The notes under the pieces are model-generated. The model was not told where the DNA came from. It did no database searches and saw only the letters and a program-made list of their open reading frames with translations. From IMG/VR virus record IMGVR_UViG_3300021959_006010, positions 186,001-250,000 of that record: DNA of 64,000 bases. One strand, 5' to 3'. Numbering within the stretch: position 1 is the first letter of the stretch; each line of letters starts with the position of its first letter. Positions 54,088 through 62,386 of the stretch are shown piece after piece. Source of the DNA: a virus. Position numbers and translations under genes: made by a program.

Positions 54088-54529
54088 GTTCTTCAGCCAA
54101 TTCTCTGAGTTCTTTTTTTGTAGATAATCTAGCAAGTAACTCTACCTCGTCTTGTTTCATATTCGGATAAACTTCTTGTAAAAGCTTAATTGCTTTTGAA
54201 TTAGAATCACCTTTTTTCTTAAATCCTATATATGGGTGGAATTCTATTTTACCTGTATTACTACTCATACATAAAAGTTGCCACATCAGTTCTTGATGTC
54301 CGTTTTCTTTGCCGACACCAATAGTATTGAAATGTTTATTGTAATATTCGTTAGTTTTAAAAACAGCAAGTTCTTGTTTTTCTCTCGATCCTTGAACATT
54401 ACTAACATACCTATTTAGTAACCAAAAGCCGACTTGCTTTTTTTGGTCAGAACTAAGTTCTTTCCAAACACTCTTTGCTCCCATATCTACAGCAGCTAAT
54501 ATATCTTTAAGTGGAATTTTATCTGTCAT
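54065..54529 (-). CDS. 62: Clamp-loader small subunit (T4 gp62-like)
   Basis: 154 residues. IPLKDILAAVDMGAKSVWKELSSDQKKQVGFWLLNRYVSNVQGSREKQELAV and the later IEFHPYIGFKKKG match the short gp62 proteins of marine T4-like phages. With gp44 it loads the gp45 clamp; neither of those genes is in this window. It has its own promoter. Confidence 0.72.
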   Translation of the reverse strand: MTDKIPLKDILAAVDMGAKSVWKELSSDQKKQVGFWLLNRYVSNVQGSREKQELAVFKTNEYYNKHFNTIGVGKENGHQELMWQLLCMSSNTGKIEFHPYIGFKKKGDSNSKAIKLLQEVYPNMKQDEVELLARLSTKKELRELAEEHGVDVKL

Positions 54530-54794
54530 CTTTAATAATATAATATGTTTGAACTAATCTGTCAAGTTGTTTTTTAAGAGTAGAGTTAACTTGTGCAAGT
54601 TCGCATAATGTCTTCCACTCTCCGTAATCGAGTAATTCGCCTTGTGCTCTTGCTACACTAGCCGGGTCCCCGCCTATTATCCATCTTGGTTTACTACTAT
54701 GCGGAGGATCTCGATAACGAGCATAAACAACACCATCGCTACGTTCGTATATTAATGCTTCGCCTGGAATAAGTTTATCTTGCATCTGTTTCAT
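54519..54794 (-). CDS. Conserved marine T4-like phage protein, 91 aa
   Basis: Contains LIPGEALIYERSDGVVYARYRDPPHSSKPRWIIGGDPASVARAQG, a well conserved block in marine T4-like phages. Function unknown. Overlaps gp62 by 11 bases and contains the gp62 promoter in its end. Confidence 0.75.
   Translation of the reverse strand: MKQMQDKLIPGEALIYERSDGVVYARYRDPPHSSKPRWIIGGDPASVARAQGELLDYGEWKTLCELAQVNSTLKKQLDRLVQTYYIIKDDR
54537..54565 (-). promoter_or_regulatory. Sigma70-type promoter for gp62
   Basis: TTGACA (54560-54565) and TATATT (54537-54542), 17-base spacer, within the end of the upstream gene. Confidence 0.7.
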
Positions 54795-55406
54795 TTAGAT
54801 TACCTTTAAATTTCCTGATACCGACAAACGTGTAGTATCTGTTTTGAATGGATTAGTGTAATGATCTAAATTAGCTGGAAAAATTATAAAATCTCTATTA
54901 GACGGATAATATGCTAGATAATCTGTTGACTTAAAAATATCCTTGTGTTGGTCTGTACTAAAATATCTAAACACAATATTTCCCGGACAATATTGCATGT
55001 CTACATCTTTTAAATTATTAATTTCTTTAGATAGATCAGGAATGTCAAGATAAAGTACAAACGAAGCATCGCAATCACTATGATAGTGGGGCGGTCTCCA
55101 TTCGTTTTGTTTTTGTATATTAATCCATGCATTAACTAATGTTAATTTTTTGTTGCCGATATTATTAGAACTCCAGTTTCTTTCGTATACATTAACATAC
55201 ATATCAAAATAAGGCTGAAGTGCAGTTTTTAAAAAATTTACACTGTCGTCATCAAAATTATACTCTTCTTCAAGATTTGATAATCTATGATCTAACGGTT
55301 GATTAAGACCTTTAGATCTTTCTAATATATTCAATCTTAAATCTTCCGTTATTTCTGTTTTTAACAGCAACGGTCCCCATTGGGCAAGTGTATAATTTAA
55401 ATTCAT
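54795..55406 (-). CDS. 2-oxoglutarate/Fe(II) oxygenase
   Basis: 203 residues. PPHYHSDCDASFVLYLDIPDL holds the HxD iron site, FPANLDHYTNPFKTDTTRLSVSGN holds the distal His and the Arg that binds 2-oxoglutarate. Fold is the double-stranded beta helix of the short phage oxygenases (prolyl-hydroxylase-like). Target unknown. Confidence 0.82.
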   Translation of the reverse strand: MNLNYTLAQWGPLLLKTEITEDLRLNILERSKGLNQPLDHRLSNLEEEYNFDDDSVNFLKTALQPYFDMYVNVYERNWSSNNIGNKKLTLVNAWINIQKQNEWRPPHYHSDCDASFVLYLDIPDLSKEINNLKDVDMQYCPGNIVFRYFSTDQHKDIFKSTDYLAYYPSNRDFIIFPANLDHYTNPFKTDTTRLSVSGNLKVI

Positions 55407-55913
55407 TTACAACAACTTATCATATTCTATAACTTCGCATTGTCTGCTGATATCTTTTACAAAGTAAGCACACAACGGTTTTTCACCTTCTGTAATAGGA
55501 ACACTTAACAACTGTCCGTTTTTCATTTTAGGAAAATACCATTTGACATCATTGTAAAAATTAACAATCTCAATATCAGCAAATTCAGTCTTATAACTAC
55601 TCAAAGGATTAAACAAAAATGCTTCGAAGCCTCTATTGTTTAAACTTGTAAGTGGAAGTATTTCTAAGTCGTTTCCGCTTTCAGAACAACCTACTGCAAT
55701 ACTCCAATCAACCGGCATTGTAATCTCATGCCCACCTATTCTTAAAACCATTGCCGGAGCACTAAAGGATTCTAAAAAAATTAAAGGTATAAAAAAGAAA
55801 TCTGGTTCTTTTGGGTCACTATTGTCTAATACGCTAAATCGTATATCTTCGTCTATTTCTTCAGGCAATTTATCTAATAAAAAGCACTCATTATCTAATG
55901 TTAATATTCTCAT
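55407..55913 (-). CDS. Conserved phage protein, 168 aa
   Basis: MRILTLDNECFLLDKLPEEID, later APAMVLRIGGHEITMPVDWSIAVGCSESGNDLEILPLTSLNNRGFEAFLFNP. Beta-rich. Found in marine T4-like phages next to uvsW; the function is unknown. Confidence 0.65.
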   Translation of the reverse strand: MRILTLDNECFLLDKLPEEIDEDIRFSVLDNSDPKEPDFFFIPLIFLESFSAPAMVLRIGGHEITMPVDWSIAVGCSESGNDLEILPLTSLNNRGFEAFLFNPLSSYKTEFADIEIVNFYNDVKWYFPKMKNGQLLSVPITEGEKPLCAYFVKDISRQCEVIEYDKLL

Positions 55914-57377
55914 TTATTTCCAATCCACTTTTTCTATTGTAAAGGGATATTGGGCTTCCTTGTAAAATTTCTTTCTTTGGGTAAGGTGCCGCTTCGCAAA
56001 CTTACAAGTACTTGTAAGATCCCATATTTGAACGAAGTCTTTGTCCTTTGCCTTTCTTACGCCTCTACCAATACTTTGAATAACCCTAACAAAAGACTTG
56101 CCAGGCTCAATAAGAACAAGATTAAAGATACGCGGTATATTAATCCCAACGGCTGCGACTCCATAGGTTGCGATAACAACATGATTAGTCCCTTCATTAA
56201 TTTCATCGTAAGCTTCCTTCCTGTCTTTTAATTTAACATCGCCTTTGACAAAGGTCGATCCTGGTATAAGTTCTTGTAGCATTTCGCCTGCACTAATACG
56301 GTCTACAAGTATTAGAGTATTGCCTGATTCTTTTACATTGTTTAATATTTTGCCTAAGTATTCTACTCGTTCTTTATTTGTAACTAGATATTTTAATTCT
56401 TCTTGATAATTAGTATGTGCTACTGTATCCATTAACTGTACAATATTAACATGGCATTGAGATAACACACCTTTGTCTTGTAATTCCTTAGCACTAATCT
56501 GTCCTATAACAGGACCTAAACTAGCATGTATACTTTCAAATTCAAACTTTTCTTTAGGTACTGTGCCAGTTAGTCCCCAACGTATAGGAGCGTTGCGTAG
56601 GTTGCGTGTAAGCAGATTCTTTAGCACCTCTGCCTTTGCTTGGTGTACTTCGTCGACAATAATAGTGCTGACACCGTCTAAGAACTCTGCGAGACTTAGT
56701 ACTGCACTGCCGTCTTTGAACTTCTTGTCTAGAATGTTCAAGCTCTGCCATGTACAGATAGTGTGAGTCTTACCTAACTCTTTTCTGTCTCCGAAGTACA
56801 CCCCTACGTCTAACCCACAATTGATGTAGTCTTCTTCTGTTTGTGTAACAAGTGACTTGTTAGGCACAATTACAAGACTACGTCCGTACGGCTCACTTAT
56901 GTGTGACAGTGTGGCTGTGGTAATTGTTTTACCTGCACCTGTTGCAATCTCTTGCAAGCTCTGTGGGTTTTGTAAAAAGTTGTTGATTGCTGTAACTTGA
57001 TAGTCACGCAACATGATCAGTTCACCCTCTGCCGGGTGTCCTTTGGGCCAACGCACATCCATGTCAGCCCAATAGCTTTCTGTAATAGGCTGAAAGTCTA
57101 ATTTAATAGGATGTCGTCTGTCTTCAATGTCTACAATATTTACTTTGTTCTTTTCAAGAACATCAACAATGACATCAAGATGATTAACGTAGCCTGTGCC
57201 GCCAATACCAAAGAAAGCAACTTTACCGTCCCATCTTCCCAATTTATACTGGGGCATGTATCGAGCATAAGGCACTTCAAACTTAAGAGCATTGGAGAGT
57301 TTTCGTCTGACATCTACATCTAATCCTTCTAGTTTGATGTTTACTTCATCTTCGATTATTAGTTTGCAACTACTCAT
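55914..57377 (-). CDS. uvsW: Recombination DNA-RNA helicase (T4 UvsW-like)
   Basis: 487 residues. N-terminal ssDNA-binding part, then Walker A EIATGAGKTITTATL, Walker B TIIVDEVHQAK, motif III WGLTGTVPK, and motif VI VIQSIGRGVRKAKD. In T4 it resolves R-loops and branched intermediates and switches replication from origin to recombination dependent mode. Confidence 0.94.
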   Translation of the reverse strand: MSSCKLIIEDEVNIKLEGLDVDVRRKLSNALKFEVPYARYMPQYKLGRWDGKVAFFGIGGTGYVNHLDVIVDVLEKNKVNIVDIEDRRHPIKLDFQPITESYWADMDVRWPKGHPAEGELIMLRDYQVTAINNFLQNPQSLQEIATGAGKTITTATLSHISEPYGRSLVIVPNKSLVTQTEEDYINCGLDVGVYFGDRKELGKTHTICTWQSLNILDKKFKDGSAVLSLAEFLDGVSTIIVDEVHQAKAEVLKNLLTRNLRNAPIRWGLTGTVPKEKFEFESIHASLGPVIGQISAKELQDKGVLSQCHVNIVQLMDTVAHTNYQEELKYLVTNKERVEYLGKILNNVKESGNTLILVDRISAGEMLQELIPGSTFVKGDVKLKDRKEAYDEINEGTNHVVIATYGVAAVGINIPRIFNLVLIEPGKSFVRVIQSIGRGVRKAKDKDFVQIWDLTSTCKFAKRHLTQRKKFYKEAQYPFTIEKVDWK

Positions 57378-58648
57378 ACAATTTTATCCATTGAATAATA
57401 TGGCTTTCTTAAAAAAGAAAAATTTGATTCTTTTTCGTCGTGTATCAAAACTAAGTCAGTTCCTTCTAGCCAAGATTCAAATTTCGAACTAGTTCTATAA
57501 CTCGAAAGTAATAATACAGACTTAAAATTCCAGTCTGCTTTTAAAAGAGGCTTTGACATTTTACTTTTACTAGTATAAACTACTTTAGTATTTTTGTCAA
57601 CATAATTGTTTAATTGCTTGTCTTTAACATAATAATTAAAATCGGTTTCGCCGTCTAATCTAAACATTACGCTTATTTCTTGAGACATTAGTCTATTACG
57701 TAATATCTCGTAAGTGTTTAATAATTGAGATTCTGCTTGATACTCATCGCATACTATTAAAAGAGGAAACCGTTCTAATTCAAAAAACGAATCTAATACT
57801 GATTGTAAATTTCTAGAATTACGATCAACAAACACAGAACCTGTTGATCTATTTGCGATTCTAACTGAAAGGTCACTAAACTTTTTAGAACTTTTGTTTA
57901 AGGCGTCTTCGTCAAAATATCGAAGTCCATACATTAAACTCCTGTCTTTATAAAGTAGTAAATTATCTTCGTCTGGTTTTCCTAATTCAGAATTTAATGT
58001 GTTATTTGCATTTTCTGAAATGTTACATAAATTATAATTATAAACTCCGGGTATGTACGAATCTCTATTATCGTTAAAAGTTTCTATTTCTTTGTAAATG
58101 TCTAATACTTCTTGAGAAATTACAAAGTTAGAATTAGAAAATAGTTTAACTAAATTATAAAGATTATTTTCTTTTAATAAAAAGAAATGTTCATGAGATC
58201 CTTTTTCGTGATGATAGGACCTATCCATTCTTGCTTTATTCACTATGATTTGTAATTTAGATATATCCTTTTTCGAGAACGGAAAACGAACTTTAATCCA
58301 TTTCCAATTTTGCTTGTATGATTCGTATACGTTGTTAGGACCTACCATTTCTGCATGACTAACAATTTTAATATATTTGCTACGATCTATTTCTCGCAAT
58401 GGCTGTCTTAGATTATCGATTGCTGAATCAAAATCATAACCGTTTTCGATAAATTGATCGCGATAATCTAAAAGCTTTGATTGCATTAACGCATGTTGTC
58501 TATCAGTTAATGCTGTGCCTCTAAACGATTGCCTTGCTATGCTTTGCATAATAGTTGCATCGTTTTGATTAAGTTTTAGATTGTTGCTTCTATGCAATCC
58601 AGCAATTAATTCTAAGAGATCTTCAATTGTAGTAATATCATTTTTCAT
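57374..58648 (-). CDS. Hypothetical protein, 424 aa
   Basis: No motif recognised. Lys/Asn/Leu/Ser-rich. N-terminal part helical (TIEDLLELIAGLHRSNNLKL), C-terminal part may be an alpha/beta domain (PLLIVCDEYQAESQLLNTYEILR, NFKSVLLLSSYRTSSKFE) near a helicase-like DEYQ string, but no Walker A is seen. It overlaps uvsW by four bases and has a consensus promoter. Confidence 0.6.
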   Translation of the reverse strand: MKNDITTIEDLLELIAGLHRSNNLKLNQNDATIMQSIARQSFRGTALTDRQHALMQSKLLDYRDQFIENGYDFDSAIDNLRQPLREIDRSKYIKIVSHAEMVGPNNVYESYKQNWKWIKVRFPFSKKDISKLQIIVNKARMDRSYHHEKGSHEHFFLLKENNLYNLVKLFSNSNFVISQEVLDIYKEIETFNDNRDSYIPGVYNYNLCNISENANNTLNSELGKPDEDNLLLYKDRSLMYGLRYFDEDALNKSSKKFSDLSVRIANRSTGSVFVDRNSRNLQSVLDSFFELERFPLLIVCDEYQAESQLLNTYEILRNRLMSQEISVMFRLDGETDFNYYVKDKQLNNYVDKNTKVVYTSKSKMSKPLLKADWNFKSVLLLSSYRTSSKFESWLEGTDLVLIHDEKESNFSFLRKPYYSMDKIV

Positions 58649-58654
58649 AAGTTA

Positions 58655-58683
58655 ATTATAACTTAAGATTAAGAAAAAGTCAA
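58655..58683 (-). promoter_or_regulatory. Sigma70-type promoter
   Basis: TTGACT (58678-58683) and TATAAT (58655-58660), 17-base spacer; drives the 424-residue gene and probably uvsW. Confidence 0.75.
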
Positions 58684-59438
58684 GATCTTTCTATATCTTC
58701 TTCAGTGCAGTCAGTACCATATTGAATTTCTACTAACTTTAAAGGTTCAGAAGATTCGTTAGCAAGCTGATGCCATGTGTTTGCAGGAATATGCAAATTT
58801 TGGTGCTTTGTGTAAACGCCGTAAAGTTCTACATCAGTTGCAGTATTTAAAGTATAAACTGTTGCAGTTCCTTGATCAACAAACCAGTGCTCGCTTCGTT
58901 TTTGATGGCGTTGCATTGATAGATGTTGTCCTGGTTCTACTGTTAATTCTTTCACTTTTACTTCCTTTCCTGATCTATGCAAGACTCGATAATATCCCCA
59001 CGGCCTTTCAGTCTTGTCAGTTTTCCAGTCTTCTAATAACCAACTGCTTGAATTCTTTTTATTTTCGCCGCCGACGCCAAACACAAACTCTACATCTGTA
59101 AATTTCATTTCCGGTATATTAGAGCGTGATCGATCACCGCCATTTGCGAATACAACTTTTGTCCGACTGCCCTTTGTAGATAGTACTTGAAATATTGCAT
59201 TATTAGCAGTATCATCTTCGTCTCGAAAACCAATAACTTCGTCTACACATGCAAGTTCTTTTATAATTGCACAACGTTCTTCAAAGGGCATAAAAGGCCT
59301 GCCTTTTTTACGAGCAAGCCATTCGTCTGAATTAACACCTACCACAAGATGATCGCCTAATTCTTTTGCTGATTTAAAATATTCTATATGTCCACTATGC
59401 AGTGGATCAAAACCACCAGTAACTAAAACTACCTTCAT
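58680..59438 (-). CDS. Cytidylyltransferase fused to cupin
   Basis: 252 residues. N-terminal half: VTGGFDPLHSGHIEYFKSAKELGDHLVVGVNSD (HxGH) and RPFMPFEERCAIIKEL, like RfaE/glycerol-phosphate cytidylyltransferases. C-terminal half: ERPWGYYRVLHRSGKEVKVKELTVEPGQHLSMQRHQKRSEHWFV, a cupin of the mannose-6-phosphate isomerase II type. Likely makes or processes nucleotide sugars for glycan or DNA modification. The same fusion is known in marine phages. Confidence 0.85.
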   Translation of the reverse strand: MKVVLVTGGFDPLHSGHIEYFKSAKELGDHLVVGVNSDEWLARKKGRPFMPFEERCAIIKELACVDEVIGFRDEDDTANNAIFQVLSTKGSRTKVVFANGGDRSRSNIPEMKFTDVEFVFGVGGENKKNSSSWLLEDWKTDKTERPWGYYRVLHRSGKEVKVKELTVEPGQHLSMQRHQKRSEHWFVDQGTATVYTLNTATDVELYGVYTKHQNLHIPANTWHQLANESSEPLKLVEIQYGTDCTEEDIERS

Positions 59439-59893
59439 TATAGAGTTGCATCTTCCATTCCTGCTACACGTAGTTTAACTACGTTAGTAATTTGCCATTG
59501 TTTTTGATCAAGTGCTTTGAGTACACCTAACCATTTGTTACGCATTAGTGCAAATTCGTTGATAATCTTTTCATAGTCAACAACGTCTGCCTCACCGTCG
59601 ACATATTTTTCAACGTCACGGCTTGACAGAGCTCGTTGATAATTTTCAAGATATTTTTTGAAATACGAGCTACGCAATCTACGTAGCTCGATATTTAGAT
59701 AATTTAGGATTGCTTCAATTTCTTGAAGCTGATTAAATCGATGTTCGACAATACCAGGCATAGCGGCTGCACTTTTTTCAACATTGCCCACAAGTTTGCA
59801 TTCTGCTTTAGCTTGTGTAAGTTCAGTTTCGTAATATGCAACAGCTTGTGGTATTTTACTAACATCACGAGAAATCTCGCTATACCAGCCCAT
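59438..59893 (-). CDS. Conserved protein near uvsX, possibly UvsY-like
   Basis: 151 residues, all helical (LTQAKAECKLVGNVEKSAAAMPGIVEHRFNQLQEIEAILNYLNIELRRLRSSYFKKYLENY). The family is conserved in marine T4-like phages in this position. T4 has uvsY as mediator for uvsX; a similar role is plausible by position, but sequence similarity is not clear to me. Confidence 0.6.
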   Translation of the reverse strand: MGWYSEISRDVSKIPQAVAYYETELTQAKAECKLVGNVEKSAAAMPGIVEHRFNQLQEIEAILNYLNIELRRLRSSYFKKYLENYQRALSSRDVEKYVDGEADVVDYEKIINEFALMRNKWLGVLKALDQKQWQITNVVKLRVAGMEDATL

Positions 59894-60135
59894 TACTCAT
59901 CCCATTCGTTATAATCATCGTCGCTTTCGTCATCCATATAAGATCCAACATCTAGATAATAATTAATTGCTACATCTAAAAATGCATCGTGACCGAGTAA
60001 ACTTAAAAATGTTTCGTCGTCAACACCATAGTCAGCAAGCAAATCAATATATTTTTCAGTAATTATATCAATTTGCTTTTTATCTAAATATTCTTTAAAA
60101 AGACTCCATACATCCAGGATTTGTTCTTCATTCAT
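59893..60135 (-). CDS. Conserved small acidic protein, 80 aa
   Basis: Contains LFKEYLDKKQIDIITEKYIDLLADYGVDDETFLSLLGHDAFLDVAINYYLD, then an acidic tail. Conserved between uvsX and the UvsY-like gene in marine T4-like phages. Start and stop overlap neighbours. Confidence 0.7.
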   Translation of the reverse strand: MNEEQILDVWSLFKEYLDKKQIDIITEKYIDLLADYGVDDETFLSLLGHDAFLDVAINYYLDVGSYMDDESDDDYNEWDE

Positions 60136-61219
60136 TAGTTAGTGCTTCCTCAACAAAGGTATCAGTTGCTTCTTCGTCAACTTCAGGGGTATTTACCACA
60201 GAAGCTTCTCTAATTAAGTAATCTGACATTACCTTGTCAAGTAAATCACCATTCCAATTTTTACGGTATTCAAGTAGTTCTTCGCCTTCTACAGTTTCAT
60301 ACTTTAGACGATTGCCTTGCTTAACAATAACGCCTTTTGCTTCAAACAGTTCGAGCAAGCCGCTATATGGATTCATACCTGTTTCATATGGAATCTTAAC
60401 TTGTACACCTTCAAACGGTTTAGCATAACGTGTTTTCATAACCTTACAGGCTGCACGAATACCACGTACTTCACTAATCTTGTTACCGTCTTCATCTTCT
60501 TTTAGTTTCAACTTCTTCATTGCAACTACAATAGATGATGCATAGATAAAGCCTTGACCGCCGCTAATCTTATCGTCTGGGTCAAACATATCTTGCGATG
60601 CATAAGTGTGGTTAGTTGCTACAAGTCCTACATTATGCGAACCAAACATATTAACAGTGTTACGAACAAGTGATGTTAGTGCTTTAGGCTTACGACCCAT
60701 ATCACCTTTCATATCACCCTTGTTAAACTGGTCTACGTCTGTAGGTGTTAGTAACATACCTAGTGAGTCAACTACAAACAGTACCTTAGGGCGATCTTCT
60801 TCCGCCATTACTTTGTAGTCTGCCATAAACGTACTAATAGTCTTAGCAACATCATCAATCATTGACATATTAAGTTTTAGTAGTTTATCTTCTGATGTAT
60901 CTACATCAAGTGCTTGTAGCCAAGCTTCGTCAAGTGCGTTCTCTGAGTCAATAAGAACTACAAAGATACCTTGGTCTTGTGCTGACTTTACAATGTTACC
61001 AGAACAGATATATGATTTACCTGCACCTGATTCGCCAGCAAACACACTAACTTTACCTAGTGGAATACCTTTATTCCAATCACCTGAAATAAGATAGTTG
61101 AGTGCATAATTGCCTGTACTAATCCAATCAGTGGGATCATTAAATCCTGCACTCATACCTGAAATAGATTTAGTTAAAGAAGTTCGAAACTTAGTAGGAT
61201 CGAATGCTTTATTAGCCAT
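60128..61219 (-). CDS. uvsX: RecA-like recombinase (T4 UvsX)
   Basis: 363 residues. Walker A FAGESGAGKSYICSG at about 57-71, Walker B VLFVVDSLGMLLT, and the long loop KISGGQGFIYASSIVVAMKKLK. It forms filaments on ssDNA and drives recombination-dependent replication. Preceded by a terminator after gp32 and GGAG ribosome site. Confidence 0.95.
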   Translation of the reverse strand: MANKAFDPTKFRTSLTKSISGMSAGFNDPTDWISTGNYALNYLISGDWNKGIPLGKVSVFAGESGAGKSYICSGNIVKSAQDQGIFVVLIDSENALDEAWLQALDVDTSEDKLLKLNMSMIDDVAKTISTFMADYKVMAEEDRPKVLFVVDSLGMLLTPTDVDQFNKGDMKGDMGRKPKALTSLVRNTVNMFGSHNVGLVATNHTYASQDMFDPDDKISGGQGFIYASSIVVAMKKLKLKEDEDGNKISEVRGIRAACKVMKTRYAKPFEGVQVKIPYETGMNPYSGLLELFEAKGVIVKQGNRLKYETVEGEELLEYRKNWNGDLLDKVMSDYLIREASVVNTPEVDEEATDTFVEEALTNE

Positions 61220-61247
61220 ATTAATCTCCTAATCTAAAAAGCAAAAT

Positions 61248-61276
61248 GGGTTGCAATCTTCAGACTGCAACCCTTT
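61248..61276 (-). terminator. Terminator between gp32 and uvsX
   Basis: GGGTTGCA/TGCAACCC stem with following ATTTTG; likely attenuates readthrough into uvsX while keeping gp32 highly expressed. Confidence 0.75.
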
Positions 61277-61281
61277 TAGTA

Positions 61282-62259
61282 TTACTGTCCTTGACGAGCA
61301 CGGATCATTGCAAGAATGTCTTGTGCGCCGCCTGCATCACCTGCTGGTGCAGATTCTTGCGCAGGCGCTGCTACTGGAGCAGGTTCTTGCGCAACTTCCT
61401 GCGCAGGTGCGCTCTGGCTAGTAGCAGTTGCTTGTGCGCTAGGTGCTGTGTTTGGATCACCTGTACGTGCTTGCATACCTGCTGGACGGAAGTAATTACT
61501 CCAACGATCTGCATCATATGCTTCGCCGTCTACTGACGCTTCAAACATTTCCTGCATCACCTTAACAGCCGTTTCGTCTGGCTTTTTAGGTAGGAAGTCA
61601 TTTAGATTAAACAATCCATGTGTGTTGACTGCATTCATCTCTGCATCACCGAGTGGACGATCTCTACGTGCCCAGTTAGATGTTGAATAGTCTGCATATC
61701 CGCCTTTTGAAGTTTTATTAAGACGGAAGTCTACACCTGCTGTGTAATCTGTTGGCAATTCTTCCATATCGGGATCCATAAGAGCCTGTTTAATGATCTG
61801 GAAGATTTGAGGACCAATAATAAATCTACGGATTGGATTTTCCGGAGTAGTGTCCTCTGCTAGTGGATTATCCACAACAAAGCCTTGGAAGATATACGAA
61901 CGCTTTTTCCAATACTTACGACCCATATCTTCTAGACTTGGATCTTTAAACCAGCCACGTACTTCGTTAAGAATGTTACATGTCTCGCCGTACATTTCCA
62001 TACACGGAATTTGTACTTGTACTGGACGTGAGTCAGTTTCACCTTTGATGCCAGCAAATGGAAGTTTAATAACAAGACGCTCTGTCCAGAAAAAAGTATT
62101 GTCTGGATTGCCGTCAGGAAGGAAACGAAGTGTTGCACTTTCGCCTTCTTTCATATTCCAAAATGGGTAAATTCCGTTATCGCCACCGCCGCTATTGTTG
62201 CCGCTTGTACGATTTTCTTGTTCTTTGAGCTTTGCTCGGATTTCTGCTAATGATGCCAT
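61282..62259 (-). CDS. 32: ssDNA-binding protein (T4 gp32-like)
   Basis: 325 residues. N-terminal cooperativity region (MASLAEIRAKLKEQENRTSG), core with aromatic and basic residues (GMKEGESATLRFLPDG type start, LVIKLPFAGIKGETDSRPVQVQIPCMEMYGETCNILNEVRGWF, WKKRSYIFQGFV), and a Pro/Ala/Gln-rich acidic tail from about 265. It coats ssDNA and contacts the replication proteins. Own promoter. Confidence 0.93.
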   Translation of the reverse strand: MASLAEIRAKLKEQENRTSGNNSGGGDNGIYPFWNMKEGESATLRFLPDGNPDNTFFWTERLVIKLPFAGIKGETDSRPVQVQIPCMEMYGETCNILNEVRGWFKDPSLEDMGRKYWKKRSYIFQGFVVDNPLAEDTTPENPIRRFIIGPQIFQIIKQALMDPDMEELPTDYTAGVDFRLNKTSKGGYADYSTSNWARRDRPLGDAEMNAVNTHGLFNLNDFLPKKPDETAVKVMQEMFEASVDGEAYDADRWSNYFRPAGMQARTGDPNTAPSAQATATSQSAPAQEVAQEPAPVAAPAQESAPAGDAGGAQDILAMIRARQGQ

Positions 62260-62321
62260 AGTTAGTGCCTCCTAAATGTTATGCCTATGTGCTTGTGCCT
62301 AATTCGTATAGCACAGTTAAT

Positions 62322-62350
62322 ACTATACGATAGTATTTATCAAAAGTCAA
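62322..62350 (-). promoter_or_regulatory. Sigma70-type promoter for gp32
   Basis: TTGACT (62345-62350) and TATAGT (62322-62327), 17-base spacer. Confidence 0.75.
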
Positions 62351-62386
62351 CCACTTTTTAATAAATTTTTTCAAAGAATTAGCGGA

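Noticed and set aside
59438-59893. Firm uvsY assignment
   Set aside because: Only position supports it; sequence similarity to UvsY was not evident.
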